A stretch of DNA of 64,000 nt from Pseudomonas sp. G34. Lineage in GTDB: Bacteria > Pseudomonadota > Gammaproteobacteria > Pseudomonadales > Pseudomonadaceae. The translations under genes were made by a program, and so were the position numbers. Under the pieces are notes generated by a model that searched no databases, was not told the origin of the DNA, and saw only the letters and a list, made by a program, of their open reading frames with translations. Position 1 is the first letter of the stretch, and every line of letters begins with the position of its first letter. Shown here piece by piece: positions 9,266-18,313 of the stretch. The stretch lies in the NCBI RefSeq assembly GCF_031119625.1, contig NZ_JAVHZV010000007.1:1-64000 (forward strand), in the 5' to 3' direction.

Positions 9266-10363
9266 ATGATCAAAACGCCGTACTACCTCATCGACAAACA
9301 GAAGCTGATTGGCAACATGGAGAAGATCGCCTACGTGCGTGAACACTCCGGTGCCAAGGCGCTGCTGGCCCTCAAGTGTTTTGCCACCTGGTCGGTATTC
9401 GACCTGATGCAGCAGTACATGGACGGCACCACCTCCAGCTCACTGTACGAGCTCAAGCTCGGCCGCCAGAAGTTCGCCGGCGAAACCCACGCCTACAGCG
9501 TGGCCTGGGCCGACGACGAGATCGAGGAGATGCTGGAGAACTGCGACAAGATCATCTTCAACTCCATCGGCCAGCTGCAGCGTTTTGCCGAGCAGTCCAA
9601 GGGCAAGGTGCGCGGCCTGCGCGTCAACCCGCAGGTGAGCAGTTCCGATTACCTGCTGGCCGACCCGGCGCGCCCGTTCAGCCGCCTCGGTGAGTGGGAT
9701 CCGACCAAGATCGAAGCGGTGATCGATCAGATCTCCGGTTTCATGTTTCACAACAACTGCGAGAACGGCGACTTCGGCCTGTTCGACCAGATGCTTGCGC
9801 ACATCGAAGAGCGCTTTGGCGATCTGCTGCACAGGGTCGAGTGGGTCAGCCTCGGCGGCGGCATCCACTTCACGGGCGAAGGCTATGCGCTGGATGCCTT
9901 CTGCGCGCGCCTCAAGGCGTTCTCCGAGAAGTACGGCGTGCAGGTTTACCTGGAGCCGGGCGAAGCGGCGATCACCGGCAGCGCCTCGCTGGAAGTGACC
10001 GTGCTCGACACGCTGTACAACGGCAAGCACCTGGCCGTGGTCGACAGCTCCATCGAGGCGCACATGCTCGACCTGCTGATCTATCGCCTCAACGCCAAGC
10101 TGGCGCCCAGCGAGGGTGAACACACCTATATGGTGTGCGGCAAATCCTGCCTGGCCGGCGACATCTTCGGCGAGTACCAGTTTGCCAAGCCGCTGCAGAT
10201 CGGCGATCGCCTGTCGTTCGTCGACGCGGCCGGTTACACCATGGTCAAGAAGAACTGGTTCAACGGCCTGAAGATGCCCGCTATCGTGGTCAAGCAGCTC
10301 GATGGCAGCGTCGAGGTGGTTCGTGAATTCGGCTTCGACGATTACCTGTCGAGCCTTAGCTGA
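9266..10363 (+). CDS. nspC: Carboxynorspermidine decarboxylase
   Basis: 365 residues from ATG 9266 (MIKTPYYLID); an upstream in-frame start adds 26 residues of unlikely sequence. It is a PLP-dependent fold-III (alanine racemase-like) decarboxylase with the PLP lysine in ALKCFA (Lys37) and the glycine-rich phosphate-binding SLGGGIHF. It removes CO2 from carboxynorspermidine or carboxyspermidine, the last step of the alternative polyamine route. The partner synthase lies downstream, separated by a dispersed repeat. Confidence 0.9.
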   Translation: MIKTPYYLIDKQKLIGNMEKIAYVREHSGAKALLALKCFATWSVFDLMQQYMDGTTSSSLYELKLGRQKFAGETHAYSVAWADDEIEEMLENCDKIIFNSIGQLQRFAEQSKGKVRGLRVNPQVSSSDYLLADPARPFSRLGEWDPTKIEAVIDQISGFMFHNNCENGDFGLFDQMLAHIEERFGDLLHRVEWVSLGGGIHFTGEGYALDAFCARLKAFSEKYGVQVYLEPGEAAITGSASLEVTVLDTLYNGKHLAVVDSSIEAHMLDLLIYRLNAKLAPSEGEHTYMVCGKSCLAGDIFGEYQFAKPLQIGDRLSFVDAAGYTMVKKNWFNGLKMPAIVVKQLDGSVEVVREFGFDDYLSSLS

Positions 10364-10366
10364 CGT

Positions 10367-10454
10367 GTAGGGTGGACAACGCTCTTTTTGTCCACCATGC
10401 AATCGATGCAGGGTGGACGGATGGAGCGTCAGCTACGCGCCCCGGCCACCCTAC
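10367..10454. repeat. Dispersed GTAGGGTGGA-bounded repeat, copy 2
   Basis: An 88-bp element with ends GTAGGGTGGAC and GGCCACCCTAC and an internal GGACAA...TTGTCC hairpin. It starts 3 nt after the nspC stop and lies between nspC and its partner gene, as copy 1 lies between mksF and mksE. Confidence 0.8.
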
Positions 10455-10514
10455 GCACTGTCGTAAAACCGCAGCACCTTTCTCAACGAGCGCAGTACCC
10501 TGGAGGTGAAACAA

Positions 10515-11759
10515 TTGAAGAAGAACGTCCTTATCATTGGTGCAGGAGGTGTCGCCAAGGTGGTGGCCCACAAGTGCGCGCAGCACAACGACGAACTCGG
10601 TCGTATTGCCATCGCGTCACGGAACATCTCCAAATGCCAGGCCATCATCGATAGCGTCAAGGCCAAGGGTAGCCTCAAGGTTCCCGCCGACATCCAGGCC
10701 TTCTCGCTCAATGCATTGGATATCGAGGCGACCAAGACGCTGATCCGCGAGACCGAATCGCAGATCGTCATCAACGTCGGTTCCGCCTTCCTCAACATGT
10801 CGGTGCTGCGTGCCTGCATCGATACCGGCGTGGCCTACCTGGACACCGCCATTCACGAAGAACCGGGCAAGATCTGCGAAACCCCGCCCTGGTATGGCAA
10901 CTACGAGTGGAAACACCTCGAGGAATGCCAGCAGAAGAACATCACGGCCATTCTCGGCGTCGGTTTCGACCCGGGTGTGGTCAACGCCTATGCGGCCCTG
11001 GCCCAGCAACAGCATTTCGACAAGATCGAGTCGATCGACATCCTCGACGTCAATGCCGGCAGCCATGGCAAGTATTTCGCGACCAATTTCGATCCGGAAA
11101 TCAATTTCCGTGAGTTCACCGGGCAGGTGTACAGCTGGCAGAACGGCCAGTGGACGACCAACCGCATGTTCGAGGTCAAACGCACCGACGACCTGCCGGT
11201 GGTCGGCGAGCAGAACCTGTACCTGACCGGTCACGATGAAGTGCACTCGATCTCCAAGAACCTGGACGTGCCCAACGTGCGTTTCTGGATGAGCTTCGGC
11301 GAGCATTACATCAACGTCTTCACCGTGCTGAAGAACCTCGGCCTGCTCTCCGAGCAGCCGGTGAAAACCGCCGAGGGCCTCGAGGTGGTACCACTGAAGG
11401 TGGTCAAGGCCGTGCTGCCCGATCCTGCCTCCCTGGCGCCGGGCTACACCGGCAAGACCTGCATCGGTGACCTGGTCAAGGGCAGCAAGGATGGCAAGGC
11501 CCGCGAAGTGTTCATCTACAACGTGGCCGATCACGAAGAAGCCTATGCCGAGACCGACAGCCAGGGCATTTCCTACACCGCCGGGGTACCGCCGGTAGCC
11601 GCTGCGCTGCTGGTCGCCCGTGGTGAGTGGGACGCCAAGCGCATGGTCAACGTCGAAGAGCTGCCGGCCGAGCCGTTCCTCAAGGCGCTGGACGTGATGG
11701 GCCTGCCCACCCGTATCAAGGACGAACACGGTGATCGCCCTTGGGATCAGGCGCTGTAA
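10515..11759 (+). CDS. Carboxynorspermidine synthase (saccharopine dehydrogenase family)
   Basis: About 414 residues with an N-terminal Rossmann motif (VLIIGAGGVAK) and the saccharopine-dehydrogenase-like body of carboxynorspermidine/carboxyspermidine dehydrogenases. The enzyme condenses aspartate semialdehyde with a diamine using NADPH, and NspC then decarboxylates the product. For the start, GTG 10506 lies inside the strong Shine-Dalgarno GGAGGTGA (10502-10509). TTG 10515, with 8 nt spacing from GGAGG, fits better and gives MKKNVLIIG. A strong terminator follows. Which polyamine is made in vivo cannot be read from the sequence. Confidence 0.87.
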   Translation: MKKNVLIIGAGGVAKVVAHKCAQHNDELGRIAIASRNISKCQAIIDSVKAKGSLKVPADIQAFSLNALDIEATKTLIRETESQIVINVGSAFLNMSVLRACIDTGVAYLDTAIHEEPGKICETPPWYGNYEWKHLEECQQKNITAILGVGFDPGVVNAYAALAQQQHFDKIESIDILDVNAGSHGKYFATNFDPEINFREFTGQVYSWQNGQWTTNRMFEVKRTDDLPVVGEQNLYLTGHDEVHSISKNLDVPNVRFWMSFGEHYINVFTVLKNLGLLSEQPVKTAEGLEVVPLKVVKAVLPDPASLAPGYTGKTCIGDLVKGSKDGKAREVFIYNVADHEEAYAETDSQGISYTAGVPPVAAALLVARGEWDAKRMVNVEELPAEPFLKALDVMGLPTRIKDEHGDRPWDQAL

Positions 11760-11784
11760 GCCTGAACTGCGAAGTTGTTGCATG

Positions 11785-11814
11785 AAAAAAGGATCGCCTC
11801 GGCGATCCTTTTTT
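11785..11814. terminator. Rho-independent terminator
   Basis: AAAAAA-GGATCGCC-TC-GGCGATCC-TTTTTT: perfect 8-bp G+C stem, extended by A/T pairs. It ends the polyamine pair and may also act on the convergent CitMHS gene. Confidence 0.9.
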
Positions 11815-11836
11815 CGTTTCAGGCCGCCTGTGCGGT

Positions 11837-11893
11837 TAGAGCCTGTTTTTAACGCAGTAGGGCCGACGCGCAGCAGATCGTGAACAGGCTCTT
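11837..11893. repeat. Dispersed AGAGCCTGTTTTTAACGC repeat
   Basis: Imperfect palindrome with ends TAGAGCCTGTT and GAACAGGCTCTTA. The interior reads AACGCAGTAGGGCCGACGCG. The right arm runs into the stop codon of the CitMHS gene. A degraded reverse-oriented relative of the interior occurs at about 3996-4036, and a half element (GTGAACAGGCTCTA) at 20641-20654. Confidence 0.65.
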
Positions 11894-13199
11894 AGACCGT
11901 GACCACGCCGAGCAGCACTGCCGAGGCCAGCATCACCAGGCTGATGCCCCAGGCCCACAGCACCGTATAGCGGATGTGCTTGTACAGCTCGACGCCCGCC
12001 AGGCCGATGGCCAGGTACACGCTGGGCACTACCGGGCTGACGCCGAAGCCGGTGTTCTCGCCGATCAGCATGGCATTGGCCACCGAAGCCGGGTCGACGC
12101 CGGCGGCCACCGCCACGTCGCGGATCACCGGCAGCAGGGCGAAGTAGTAGGCATCCGGCGAGAACAGCATGCCCAGCGGCACGCCGAAGGCACCGATGAT
12201 CACGTGCAGCCAGTTGGCCGAGCCCTCGGGCAGGATGTTGATCATCCAGTGCGCCATGCCTTCGGACATGCCGGCGCCTGACAGCACGCCGAGCAGGATG
12301 CCGGCGGCGAGCATCACCAGGGCCATCTGCATGGCGTCGCTGGCATGGCGCAGCACGGCCTTGTTCTGCTGATCCAGGCTCGGGTAGTTGATCACCAGGG
12401 CCACGCCCAGGCCAACCATGAAACAGGCGAACAGCGGAAAGGCACCGGTGAACAGGCAGGCCAGAATGGCCAGGGTCAGCGCCAGGTTGGCCCAATAGCG
12501 CCAGTCGCCGGGGCTCAGTTGCAGGCCACTGTCGTCGGCGCGCGACTCCTCGGCGGACGCCTGGCCGGCCATCAGGCCCTGGGTGGCAGGCTGACGCTGG
12601 GCGCGCAGGCCCAGGAATACTGCCAGGGCCATGACCAGCGCCAGGCCGACCACCTGGATGGGAATCAGCGAAATCCACAGTTGCGAGGCCTCGATGCCGG
12701 TCACCGCCGAGGCGCGTGCGGTGGTGCCGCCCCAGGGCACCATGTTCATCACCCCGGCGCTGAGCACCACCAGGCACAGGAGCATTTCGCGGCGCATGCC
12801 CAGGCGCAGGTACAGCGGCAGCAGGGCGGGAATCACCAGCAGGAAGGTCGCCGCGCCGATGCCATCCAGATGGGTGACGGCGGTCACTGCCACGGTGACC
12901 ATCGCCACCGCCAATGGGCGGCCGCGGGTGCTCTTGAGCAGGAAGGTCACCAGCGGGGCGAACAGCCCGCGCTCGCGCATCACACCGAAATACAGGATGG
13001 CGAAGATGAACAGCGTGGCAGTCGGCGCGACCGCCTTGAGGCCTTCGCCGATGAACTTGCCGATTTCGCCGAGGCCGAAGCCGGCCATCACGCAGGTGAT
13101 CACCGGCAGGGTGACGAAGGCCACGAGGGGCGTAACGCGGCGCATGAGAATCAGCGCGACGATGGTGAACATCAGGGTGAAGCCGAGGGCGGTGATCAT
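11892..13199 (-). CDS. CitMHS-family citrate/tricarboxylate:H+ transporter
   Basis: 435 residues and about 12 hydrophobic helices. The pattern is CitMHS: 'AVTHLDGIGAATFLLVIPALLPLYLRLGMRREMLLC' and 'NMVPWGGTTARASAV' are typical of metal-citrate:proton symporters. It lies in the same direction as, and just downstream of, the AtuA-like pair and opposite a LysR regulator, so it probably imports the substrate of that small pathway. The exact substrate (citrate or another carboxylate) is unknown. Confidence 0.82.
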   Translation of the reverse strand: MITALGFTLMFTIVALILMRRVTPLVAFVTLPVITCVMAGFGLGEIGKFIGEGLKAVAPTATLFIFAILYFGVMRERGLFAPLVTFLLKSTRGRPLAVAMVTVAVTAVTHLDGIGAATFLLVIPALLPLYLRLGMRREMLLCLVVLSAGVMNMVPWGGTTARASAVTGIEASQLWISLIPIQVVGLALVMALAVFLGLRAQRQPATQGLMAGQASAEESRADDSGLQLSPGDWRYWANLALTLAILACLFTGAFPLFACFMVGLGVALVINYPSLDQQNKAVLRHASDAMQMALVMLAAGILLGVLSGAGMSEGMAHWMINILPEGSANWLHVIIGAFGVPLGMLFSPDAYYFALLPVIRDVAVAAGVDPASVANAMLIGENTGFGVSPVVPSVYLAIGLAGVELYKHIRYTVLWAWGISLVMLASAVLLGVVTV

Positions 13200-13255
13200 G
13201 ACGATCTCTCCGGTTTTATTATTGTTTGGAGTCGCAGGTCTGGCGTTGCGTGAAT

Positions 13256-13579
13256 TCAGGAGGGCGCAGGCAACCTCAGGTCGAGCAGCGCGTAGCTCAG
13301 GCTCTTGCCGTGGCGGTCGATGCCGGGGCTGGCATTCACGCCGCCCTCCAGGGCGTTTTCCACCACGAAGTTGAGGCCGCCCAGGTTCGGCAGCTCATAA
13401 CGCCGCACGCTGCCGATACGCCGGTGGGCCAGGCAGCCCGCCACACGCTCGACGGTCAGCTCGGCGACCAGCCAGGCGTAATGCGCCGGGTCGTAGGCGA
13501 ACACCGCCACGCTGAGGATGTTGCCCTTGTCGCCGGCACGGGCGTGGGCGTAATCGCATAGCAATACCTGATCGTTCAT
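13256..13579 (-). CDS. AtuA-related small protein (C-terminal domain as a separate gene)
   Basis: 107 residues, beginning MNDQVLLCDYAHARAGDKG. This resembles the C-terminal 'ARSGDKG' domain that is fused to AtuA in some species. The ATG overlaps the stop of the larger AtuA-like gene (ATGA), showing translational coupling. Presumably it forms a complex with that protein. A longer open frame to 13864 is not used because it reads through the upstream gene out of phase. Confidence 0.75.
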   Translation of the reverse strand: MNDQVLLCDYAHARAGDKGNILSVAVFAYDPAHYAWLVAELTVERVAGCLAHRRIGSVRRYELPNLGGLNFVVENALEGGVNASPGIDRHGKSLSYALLDLRLPAPS

Positions 13580-14925
13580 CAGAACCACTCCACCTGTTGC
13601 TGCACCGCGGTGCGCGGGATGAAGAAACTCGCCGTGCCCAGGGACTCGCTCAGGTGTCGGCGCACACCGCCGCCGCCCGCCGGGCCGTTGGTGTACAGCG
13701 ATTCGGCGTCGAGCAGCAGGGTTTCCAGCAGCGCCTTGTCGGCATCGACGAAGCTGATGCGCAGGCGCACGTCCTGCGGGTCCCGGGCGTCGGCGAGGCG
13801 CTGCTGCAGCCATTCGCCGCGGGCGTCGTTGAACAGGCTGGCGACGCCGATCAGGTCGATCCACGGGGTGAGCTGCGGCGCCAGGCGGGCGCAGCGTTGC
13901 AGCAGTACGTCACGGGCGAGTGCGGCGCGGGCGAGTGCGCCAAGGCCGGCGTAAGAGATCTCCGCCTCGGCGAACCAGTTGCCGCGCAGGCCGACCAGGC
14001 CCTTGAGCTCGGCCGGGCGCGGATGACCACGGATGCCTTCGATCTCCACCAGGTCGGGGCCGGCCTGGCGCACCCGCGCTTGGCTCAGGTCCATGGTCAC
14101 GTCGGGCGTCAGGTAGGCAGCGGGGTCGTGGACTTCATAGAGCAACTGTTCCTTGACCGTGCGCTCGGTGACGCAGCCACCGGTGCCGGCGGCCTTGCCA
14201 ATGGTCACGCGGCCATCGGCCTGGACAGTGGCGATCGGGCAGCCGACATTGGCCAGGTCCGGCACCTCCTTGAGGCCTGGGTGGGCGAAGTAGCCGCCGC
14301 TGACCTGGGTGCAGCATTCGAGCAGGTGGCCAACGGCAGTGGCCAGGGCGATGCGATCCCAGTCCTCGGCTTGCCAACCGAAGGCGTGGCGCAACGGGCC
14401 GACCGCCAGGCTGGGATCGGCCACGCGGCCGCAGAGCACGATATCGGCACCTGCATCCAGCGCCTGCACGATGCCATCGGCACCGGTGTACACGTTGACC
14501 GAGACAACCTGGCCATTCAGCGTCTCGGGCAGCCAGCGTTGCAGAACCTCGCCCGAGTCGAGCAGATCATCACCCACTACGCAGGCGATGCGCGCCGCTG
14601 CGAATCGCCCGCCCTGCAGCTGCTGGCGCAAACGCCGGGCTGCAGCGCTGGGGTTGGCCGCGCCGCCATTGGTGATGATCGGGATGCCGGCGGCCAGGCA
14701 GGTTTCCAGCACCGGTTCGAGAAAGTCGAACAGCCGGGTGGCGTAGCCGCTTTCGGCGTCGGCCAGGCGACGCAGTTGCGCCTCGGCGAGGGTGCGCTCG
14801 GCAAGCAGTTCGAAGAACAGGAAGCGCCGGCCGTCGCGAGCGGCGAGGTCGTTGGCCAATGCTAGGGCAGCATCGGGCCGATCATTGGCGAAGCCTGCCC
14901 CGCAACCGATATGGACTGTTGTCAT
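13579..14925 (-). CDS. AtuA-family protein (DUF1446)
   Basis: 448 residues with the DUF1446 features 'HIGCGAGFANDRPDAAL' at the N terminus, 'IITNGGAANPSAAA' and 'DIVLCGRVADPSLAVGPL'. AtuA itself belongs to acyclic terpene utilisation in P. aeruginosa. The rest of an atu cluster (carboxylase and dehydrogenase genes) is missing here, so terpene degradation should not be inferred. The neighbours are the small partner protein, a CitMHS transporter and a divergent LysR regulator. They suggest hydroxy- or tricarboxylic-acid metabolism, but this is inference. Confidence 0.75.
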   Translation of the reverse strand: MTTVHIGCGAGFANDRPDAALALANDLAARDGRRFLFFELLAERTLAEAQLRRLADAESGYATRLFDFLEPVLETCLAAGIPIITNGGAANPSAAARRLRQQLQGGRFAAARIACVVGDDLLDSGEVLQRWLPETLNGQVVSVNVYTGADGIVQALDAGADIVLCGRVADPSLAVGPLRHAFGWQAEDWDRIALATAVGHLLECCTQVSGGYFAHPGLKEVPDLANVGCPIATVQADGRVTIGKAAGTGGCVTERTVKEQLLYEVHDPAAYLTPDVTMDLSQARVRQAGPDLVEIEGIRGHPRPAELKGLVGLRGNWFAEAEISYAGLGALARAALARDVLLQRCARLAPQLTPWIDLIGVASLFNDARGEWLQQRLADARDPQDVRLRISFVDADKALLETLLLDAESLYTNGPAGGGGVRRHLSESLGTASFFIPRTAVQQQVEWF

Positions 14926-14995
14926 GGTTATGATCCAGGTCGAGGTCTGCTGCGAGCCTGCCGTGTCTGGATTTAGTTGTGAATTCGAAATGTGA

Positions 14996-15007
14996 TATCA
15001 ATTGATA
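14996..15007. promoter_or_regulatory. Likely LysR operator in the divergent intergenic region
   Basis: Perfect 12-bp palindrome TATCAATTGATA in an A+T-rich patch 26 bp before the LysR gene and about 70 bp before the AtuA-like gene. LysR proteins usually bind interrupted dyads in such divergent promoters. Confidence 0.5.
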
Positions 15008-15032
15008 AATTAATTTTATAAAAACACTCGCC

Positions 15033-15935
15033 ATGGATATCAGCTTTCGCCAGCTTCAGGCGTTCGTGCTCATCGCCGAGCAGCGCAGCTTCAGCCGCGC
15101 CGCCGAGCAGATTCACCTCTCGCAACCGGCACTCAGTTACAGCCTGCGCAAGCTGGAAGAGGCGCTGGGCCTGTCACTGTTCGCGCGCAATACCCGCAGC
15201 GTCGAGCTGACCGAAGCCGGGGTGCGTTTTCTGGAACAGGCCCGGCGCCTGCTGCGCGACATGCATAACGCGGTGCACGACGCCCACGAGCAGTTGCACC
15301 TGCAGAGTGGCTCGCTGCGCATCGGCGTGTTGCCATCGGTGGCCATCGAGCCGTTGCCGCGGGTGCTGGTCGACTATCGGCAGCGCTATCCGGGTATCGA
15401 CATCAGCCTGCGTGACGGCCGCGCCGGGGAGATCCGCCAGTGGGTCGGCAACGCCGAAGTGGACTTCGCCATCACCTCGGTGGCCGATGAGCCCGGCGTG
15501 CTGGATTTCCAGCCGCTCTACGACGACAGCCTGGTATTGCTGGTGCGAGGTCTGGGCGGCTTTCGCGGCGCGAAATTGCTGGCTGCGCTGCGCCGCCTCG
15601 ATTACGTGGCGACCACCCCGGATACCAGCCTGCGCAGCATGGCCGATCAGACCCTGCAGCGCATGGGCCTGCAATGTGAGCCGGCCTTCGAGGTCGCTTA
15701 CATGAGCAGCGCTGCTGCGCTGGCGCGGGCGGGCTTGGGCTATGCGCTGCTGCCGGCGAGCGTGGCGGACACCTTCAATGGTGACGGCAGCCTGTCCGTG
15801 CACCCGCTGCCGATGGCGCCGGCCCGTGGCATTGGCGTGCTGCAGCGCAAACCCTGCTACCTGAGCCCGCCGGCCCAGGCCTTTGTCAGCCTGCTCAAGC
15901 AGCACGCCGAAGCCATTGACCTGTACCACGGCTGA
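15033..15935 (+). CDS. LysR-family transcriptional regulator
   Basis: 300 residues. The N-terminal winged helix is typical (FRQLQAFVLIAEQRSFSRAA, then LSQPALSYSLRKLEEALG), followed by a periplasmic-binding-like effector domain. It is divergent from the AtuA-like/CitMHS genes and most likely controls them and itself through the A+T-rich 107-bp gap. The effector is unknown. Confidence 0.9.
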   Translation: MDISFRQLQAFVLIAEQRSFSRAAEQIHLSQPALSYSLRKLEEALGLSLFARNTRSVELTEAGVRFLEQARRLLRDMHNAVHDAHEQLHLQSGSLRIGVLPSVAIEPLPRVLVDYRQRYPGIDISLRDGRAGEIRQWVGNAEVDFAITSVADEPGVLDFQPLYDDSLVLLVRGLGGFRGAKLLAALRRLDYVATTPDTSLRSMADQTLQRMGLQCEPAFEVAYMSSAAALARAGLGYALLPASVADTFNGDGSLSVHPLPMAPARGIGVLQRKPCYLSPPAQAFVSLLKQHAEAIDLYHG

Positions 15936-16012
15936 CGTTTGGGGCTACCCGTGGCAGGCGATTCACGCGACAATCAGCGCCCTCGAAAATCGATGTGCCG
16001 GGTACCTGACGT

Positions 16013-16813
16013 TTGAACACCGAGCTGCGCCGCCGCGCCTACCTGGATGCCATGCAAGTGGCCAGCTGGATGCCGCGCGTCGAATTGCCCTTCGCAGCGC
16101 CGTCGCGGCCCGAGCTGCTGGTTGCCTGCGAACCAGAGCCCGAGGTCGTCGCGCCGCCTGCGCTAGAGGCGAAGGTCAGCGTGCCCGCTGCGGCGCCTGC
16201 CGCCAGCGCCGTGGTTGCCCGCGAGCGACCCCGTATCGAAGTGCCCAGGCCCGGCAGCGCAAGCAAACCCAGCGAGCCTGCCGCCGAACAGGTCAGCGCA
16301 GCGCCAGCCGTTCGTGAGCGACCGACGCCGCCACCGCGTTTCGCCCTGCAATTGCTGCGCGCCGGCAGCTGCGCGCTACTGGTCGAGCTGCCGACCGGCG
16401 AACCCTTCCAGAGCCGCGATCCCGCCTACCTGCTGCTCAAGGATCTGCTGCGCGCCGCCGGCCTGCCGGATGCCCCGCAGATCATCGGCGAGCCGGTGCG
16501 CTGGCCGCTGCTGGTGCGCGGCAACATGGATCAGGGGCCCCAGGCAGCCCTGGATTTCGTGCAGAGCTTTATCGGCGCCCGTCTGGAAGAGCAGGAACCC
16601 TGTGCCTGCCTGTGGCTGGTCGGCCTGCCGGCAATTCGCTTCGCCGGTGACGCCGATGCCGAGGCCTACAACCGCGAGCTGCAGGTCGAAGAACTGGGCG
16701 CCGCCTGGGCGCTGCCCGGCCTGGAGTTGCTGATGGACGAGCCAGAGCGCAAGCGCGACCTCTGGCAGGCCATGCAGCGCGTGCGCAGGCGTTGGCTGGA
16801 GGCCTCGGCGTGA
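16013..16813 (+). CDS. holD: DNA polymerase III psi subunit candidate
   Basis: 266 residues. A short conserved head (TELRRRAYLDAMQVASWMPR) is followed by an Ala/Pro-rich, probably disordered linker at about 40-105 and then a globular C-terminal domain. The gene lies directly upstream of rimI, as holD does in E. coli. In P. aeruginosa the gene in this place (PA4679 in my memory) was shown to encode a cryptic psi, which links the clamp loader to SSB. I keep TTG 16013 because the head matches the family; ATG 16052 would remove it. Its stop overlaps the rimI start. Confidence 0.72.
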   Translation: MNTELRRRAYLDAMQVASWMPRVELPFAAPSRPELLVACEPEPEVVAPPALEAKVSVPAAAPAASAVVARERPRIEVPRPGSASKPSEPAAEQVSAAPAVRERPTPPPRFALQLLRAGSCALLVELPTGEPFQSRDPAYLLLKDLLRAAGLPDAPQIIGEPVRWPLLVRGNMDQGPQAALDFVQSFIGARLEEQEPCACLWLVGLPAIRFAGDADAEAYNRELQVEELGAAWALPGLELLMDEPERKRDLWQAMQRVRRRWLEASA

Positions 16814-17262
16814 GCGATGCGATCACCTTCCGCCGGGCCACCGAGGCGGATATCGATGCGGTGCTGAAGATCGAATACGCGGCCTTCAGCCACCCGTGGA
16901 CGCGCGGCATCTTTCTCGACAGCCTGAAATCCTACGAAGTCTGGCTGATGTTCGAAGGCAACCAGCAGGTTGGCCACGGGGTGATCAACGTGATCATCGA
17001 TGAAGCCCATCTGCTCAACATCACCGTCAAGCCGGAGAGCCAGGGCCGCGGCCTGGGCCTGCGCTTGCTCGAGCACCTGATGGCGCGTGCCGCGCAGCTC
17101 AAGGCCGGGGAGTGCTTTCTCGAAGTACGCTCCAGCAATCAGGCGGCCTATCGGCTGTACGAGCGTTATGGGTTCAACGAGATTGGCCGCAGGCGCGATT
17201 ACTACCCGGCGCCCGGCGGCCGTGAAGATGCGCTGGTGATGGCCTGCACGCTGGTGGAGTGA
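16810..17262 (+). CDS. rimI: Ribosomal protein S18 alanine N-acetyltransferase
   Basis: 150 residues, GNAT fold. The acetyl-CoA loop QGRGLGLRLLEHLM and the closing RYGFNEIGRRRDYYPAPGGREDALVM are diagnostic of RimI, which acetylates the N-terminal alanine of S18. GTG 16810 overlaps the holD stop (GTGA). Confidence 0.93.
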   Translation: MSDAITFRRATEADIDAVLKIEYAAFSHPWTRGIFLDSLKSYEVWLMFEGNQQVGHGVINVIIDEAHLLNITVKPESQGRGLGLRLLEHLMARAAQLKAGECFLEVRSSNQAAYRLYERYGFNEIGRRRDYYPAPGGREDALVMACTLVE

Positions 17263-17263
17263 A

Positions 17264-17497
17264 CTAGCGGCGTGCCCAGCGCCGTTCGCGGCGCTCTTCC
17301 TCGACCTGGCTCAGGTCGTATTTATCCAGAAACTCCTCAGGCTGCGCAGCCTGCTCGGCTTGCGACTCATCGGGCGACTTGGCGGGTTGCTGCGCAGCAG
17401 CCTTTACCGGCTTGCGCGGCGTCAGCGGCTCCACCCCATCGCGCAGAATCGGCGGCTCGGCCGGTTGGCGGCGGTCAGGTGGCTGCTTGTCGGTCAT
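17264..17497 (-). CDS. Small conserved hypothetical protein
   Basis: 77 residues, hydrophilic. The N-terminal half is rich in Pro, Ala and Lys, and the end is a charged helix (EEFLDKYDLSQVEEERRERRWARR). No known domain is recognised. Start at ATG 17497 is chosen for the GGAG 7 nt upstream; an in-frame ATG at 17518 is possible. It lies convergent to rimI, 1 nt from its end. A small gene occupies the same place in P. aeruginosa, between rimI and carbonic anhydrase. Confidence 0.6.
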   Translation of the reverse strand: MTDKQPPDRRQPAEPPILRDGVEPLTPRKPVKAAAQQPAKSPDESQAEQAAQPEEFLDKYDLSQVEEERRERRWARR

Positions 17498-17671
17498 GAC
17501 GAACTCCAGATCGGTCATTGGCTCTACGCAATGGACGGCCCCAAGCCCTGAAAATTCAGCGTTTCGGCCACTGCCCGGCAGCGCCATGGGGGGCTCGGGG
17601 CAGAAATCGCCTTGTCAAAAAGCCCGGTGCATCCGTATGGTGCGCATCGACCTTCCTCGGGAGCCGCCGCC

Positions 17672-18313
17672 GTGAGCGATCTCAAGCACCTGTTCGACAA
17701 CAATGAACGCTGGGCCGAAAGCATCACCCAGAACGACCCGGACTTCTTCCCGCGCCTGGCGCGCCAGCAGACCCCCGAGTACCTGTGGATCGGCTGCTCG
17801 GATGCCCGCGTGCCGGCCAACGACATCGTCGGCCTGCTGCCCGGCGAGCTGTTCGTGCACCGCAACGTGGCCAACGTGGTGCTGCACACCGACCTCAATT
17901 GTCTGTCGGTGATCCAGTACGCGGTCGACGTGCTCAAGGTCAAACATATCCTGGTCACCGGCCACTACGGCTGCGGTGGCGTGCGTGCGGCCATGCACGA
18001 TGCGCAGTTCGGCCTGATCGATGGCTGGTTGCGCAATATTCGCGACCTCTACTACGAGCAGCATGCGCAACTGGCCGCGCTGGCGGACGAGGAGGCGCGG
18101 GTCGATCGCCTGTGCGAGCTGAACGTGATGAAGCAGGTGGGCAACGTCAGCCGTACCAGCATCGTCCAGAACGCCTGGCACCGCGGCCAGCCGTTGTCGG
18201 TACATGGCTGCATCTACGGGCTCAAGGATGGCCGCTGGAAGGACCTCGACGTCACCGTCACGGGTGCCGAGCAACTGCCCGAGCAGTACCGTCTGCGCCC
18301 GCCGCAGGCATGA
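17672..18313 (+). CDS. can: Beta-class carbonic anhydrase
   Basis: 213 residues. The zinc and active-site motifs are intact: CSDARVPAN (Cys-Asp-Arg dyad) and GHYGCGGV (His and Cys ligands). It interconverts CO2 and bicarbonate in the cytoplasm. GTG 17672 is the likely start; an upstream in-frame ATG at 17612 adds a non-conserved stretch. The stop overlaps the ATG of the following EamA transporter (ATGA), so the two are coupled. Confidence 0.92.
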   Translation: MSDLKHLFDNNERWAESITQNDPDFFPRLARQQTPEYLWIGCSDARVPANDIVGLLPGELFVHRNVANVVLHTDLNCLSVIQYAVDVLKVKHILVTGHYGCGGVRAAMHDAQFGLIDGWLRNIRDLYYEQHAQLAALADEEARVDRLCELNVMKQVGNVSRTSIVQNAWHRGQPLSVHGCIYGLKDGRWKDLDVTVTGAEQLPEQYRLRPPQA

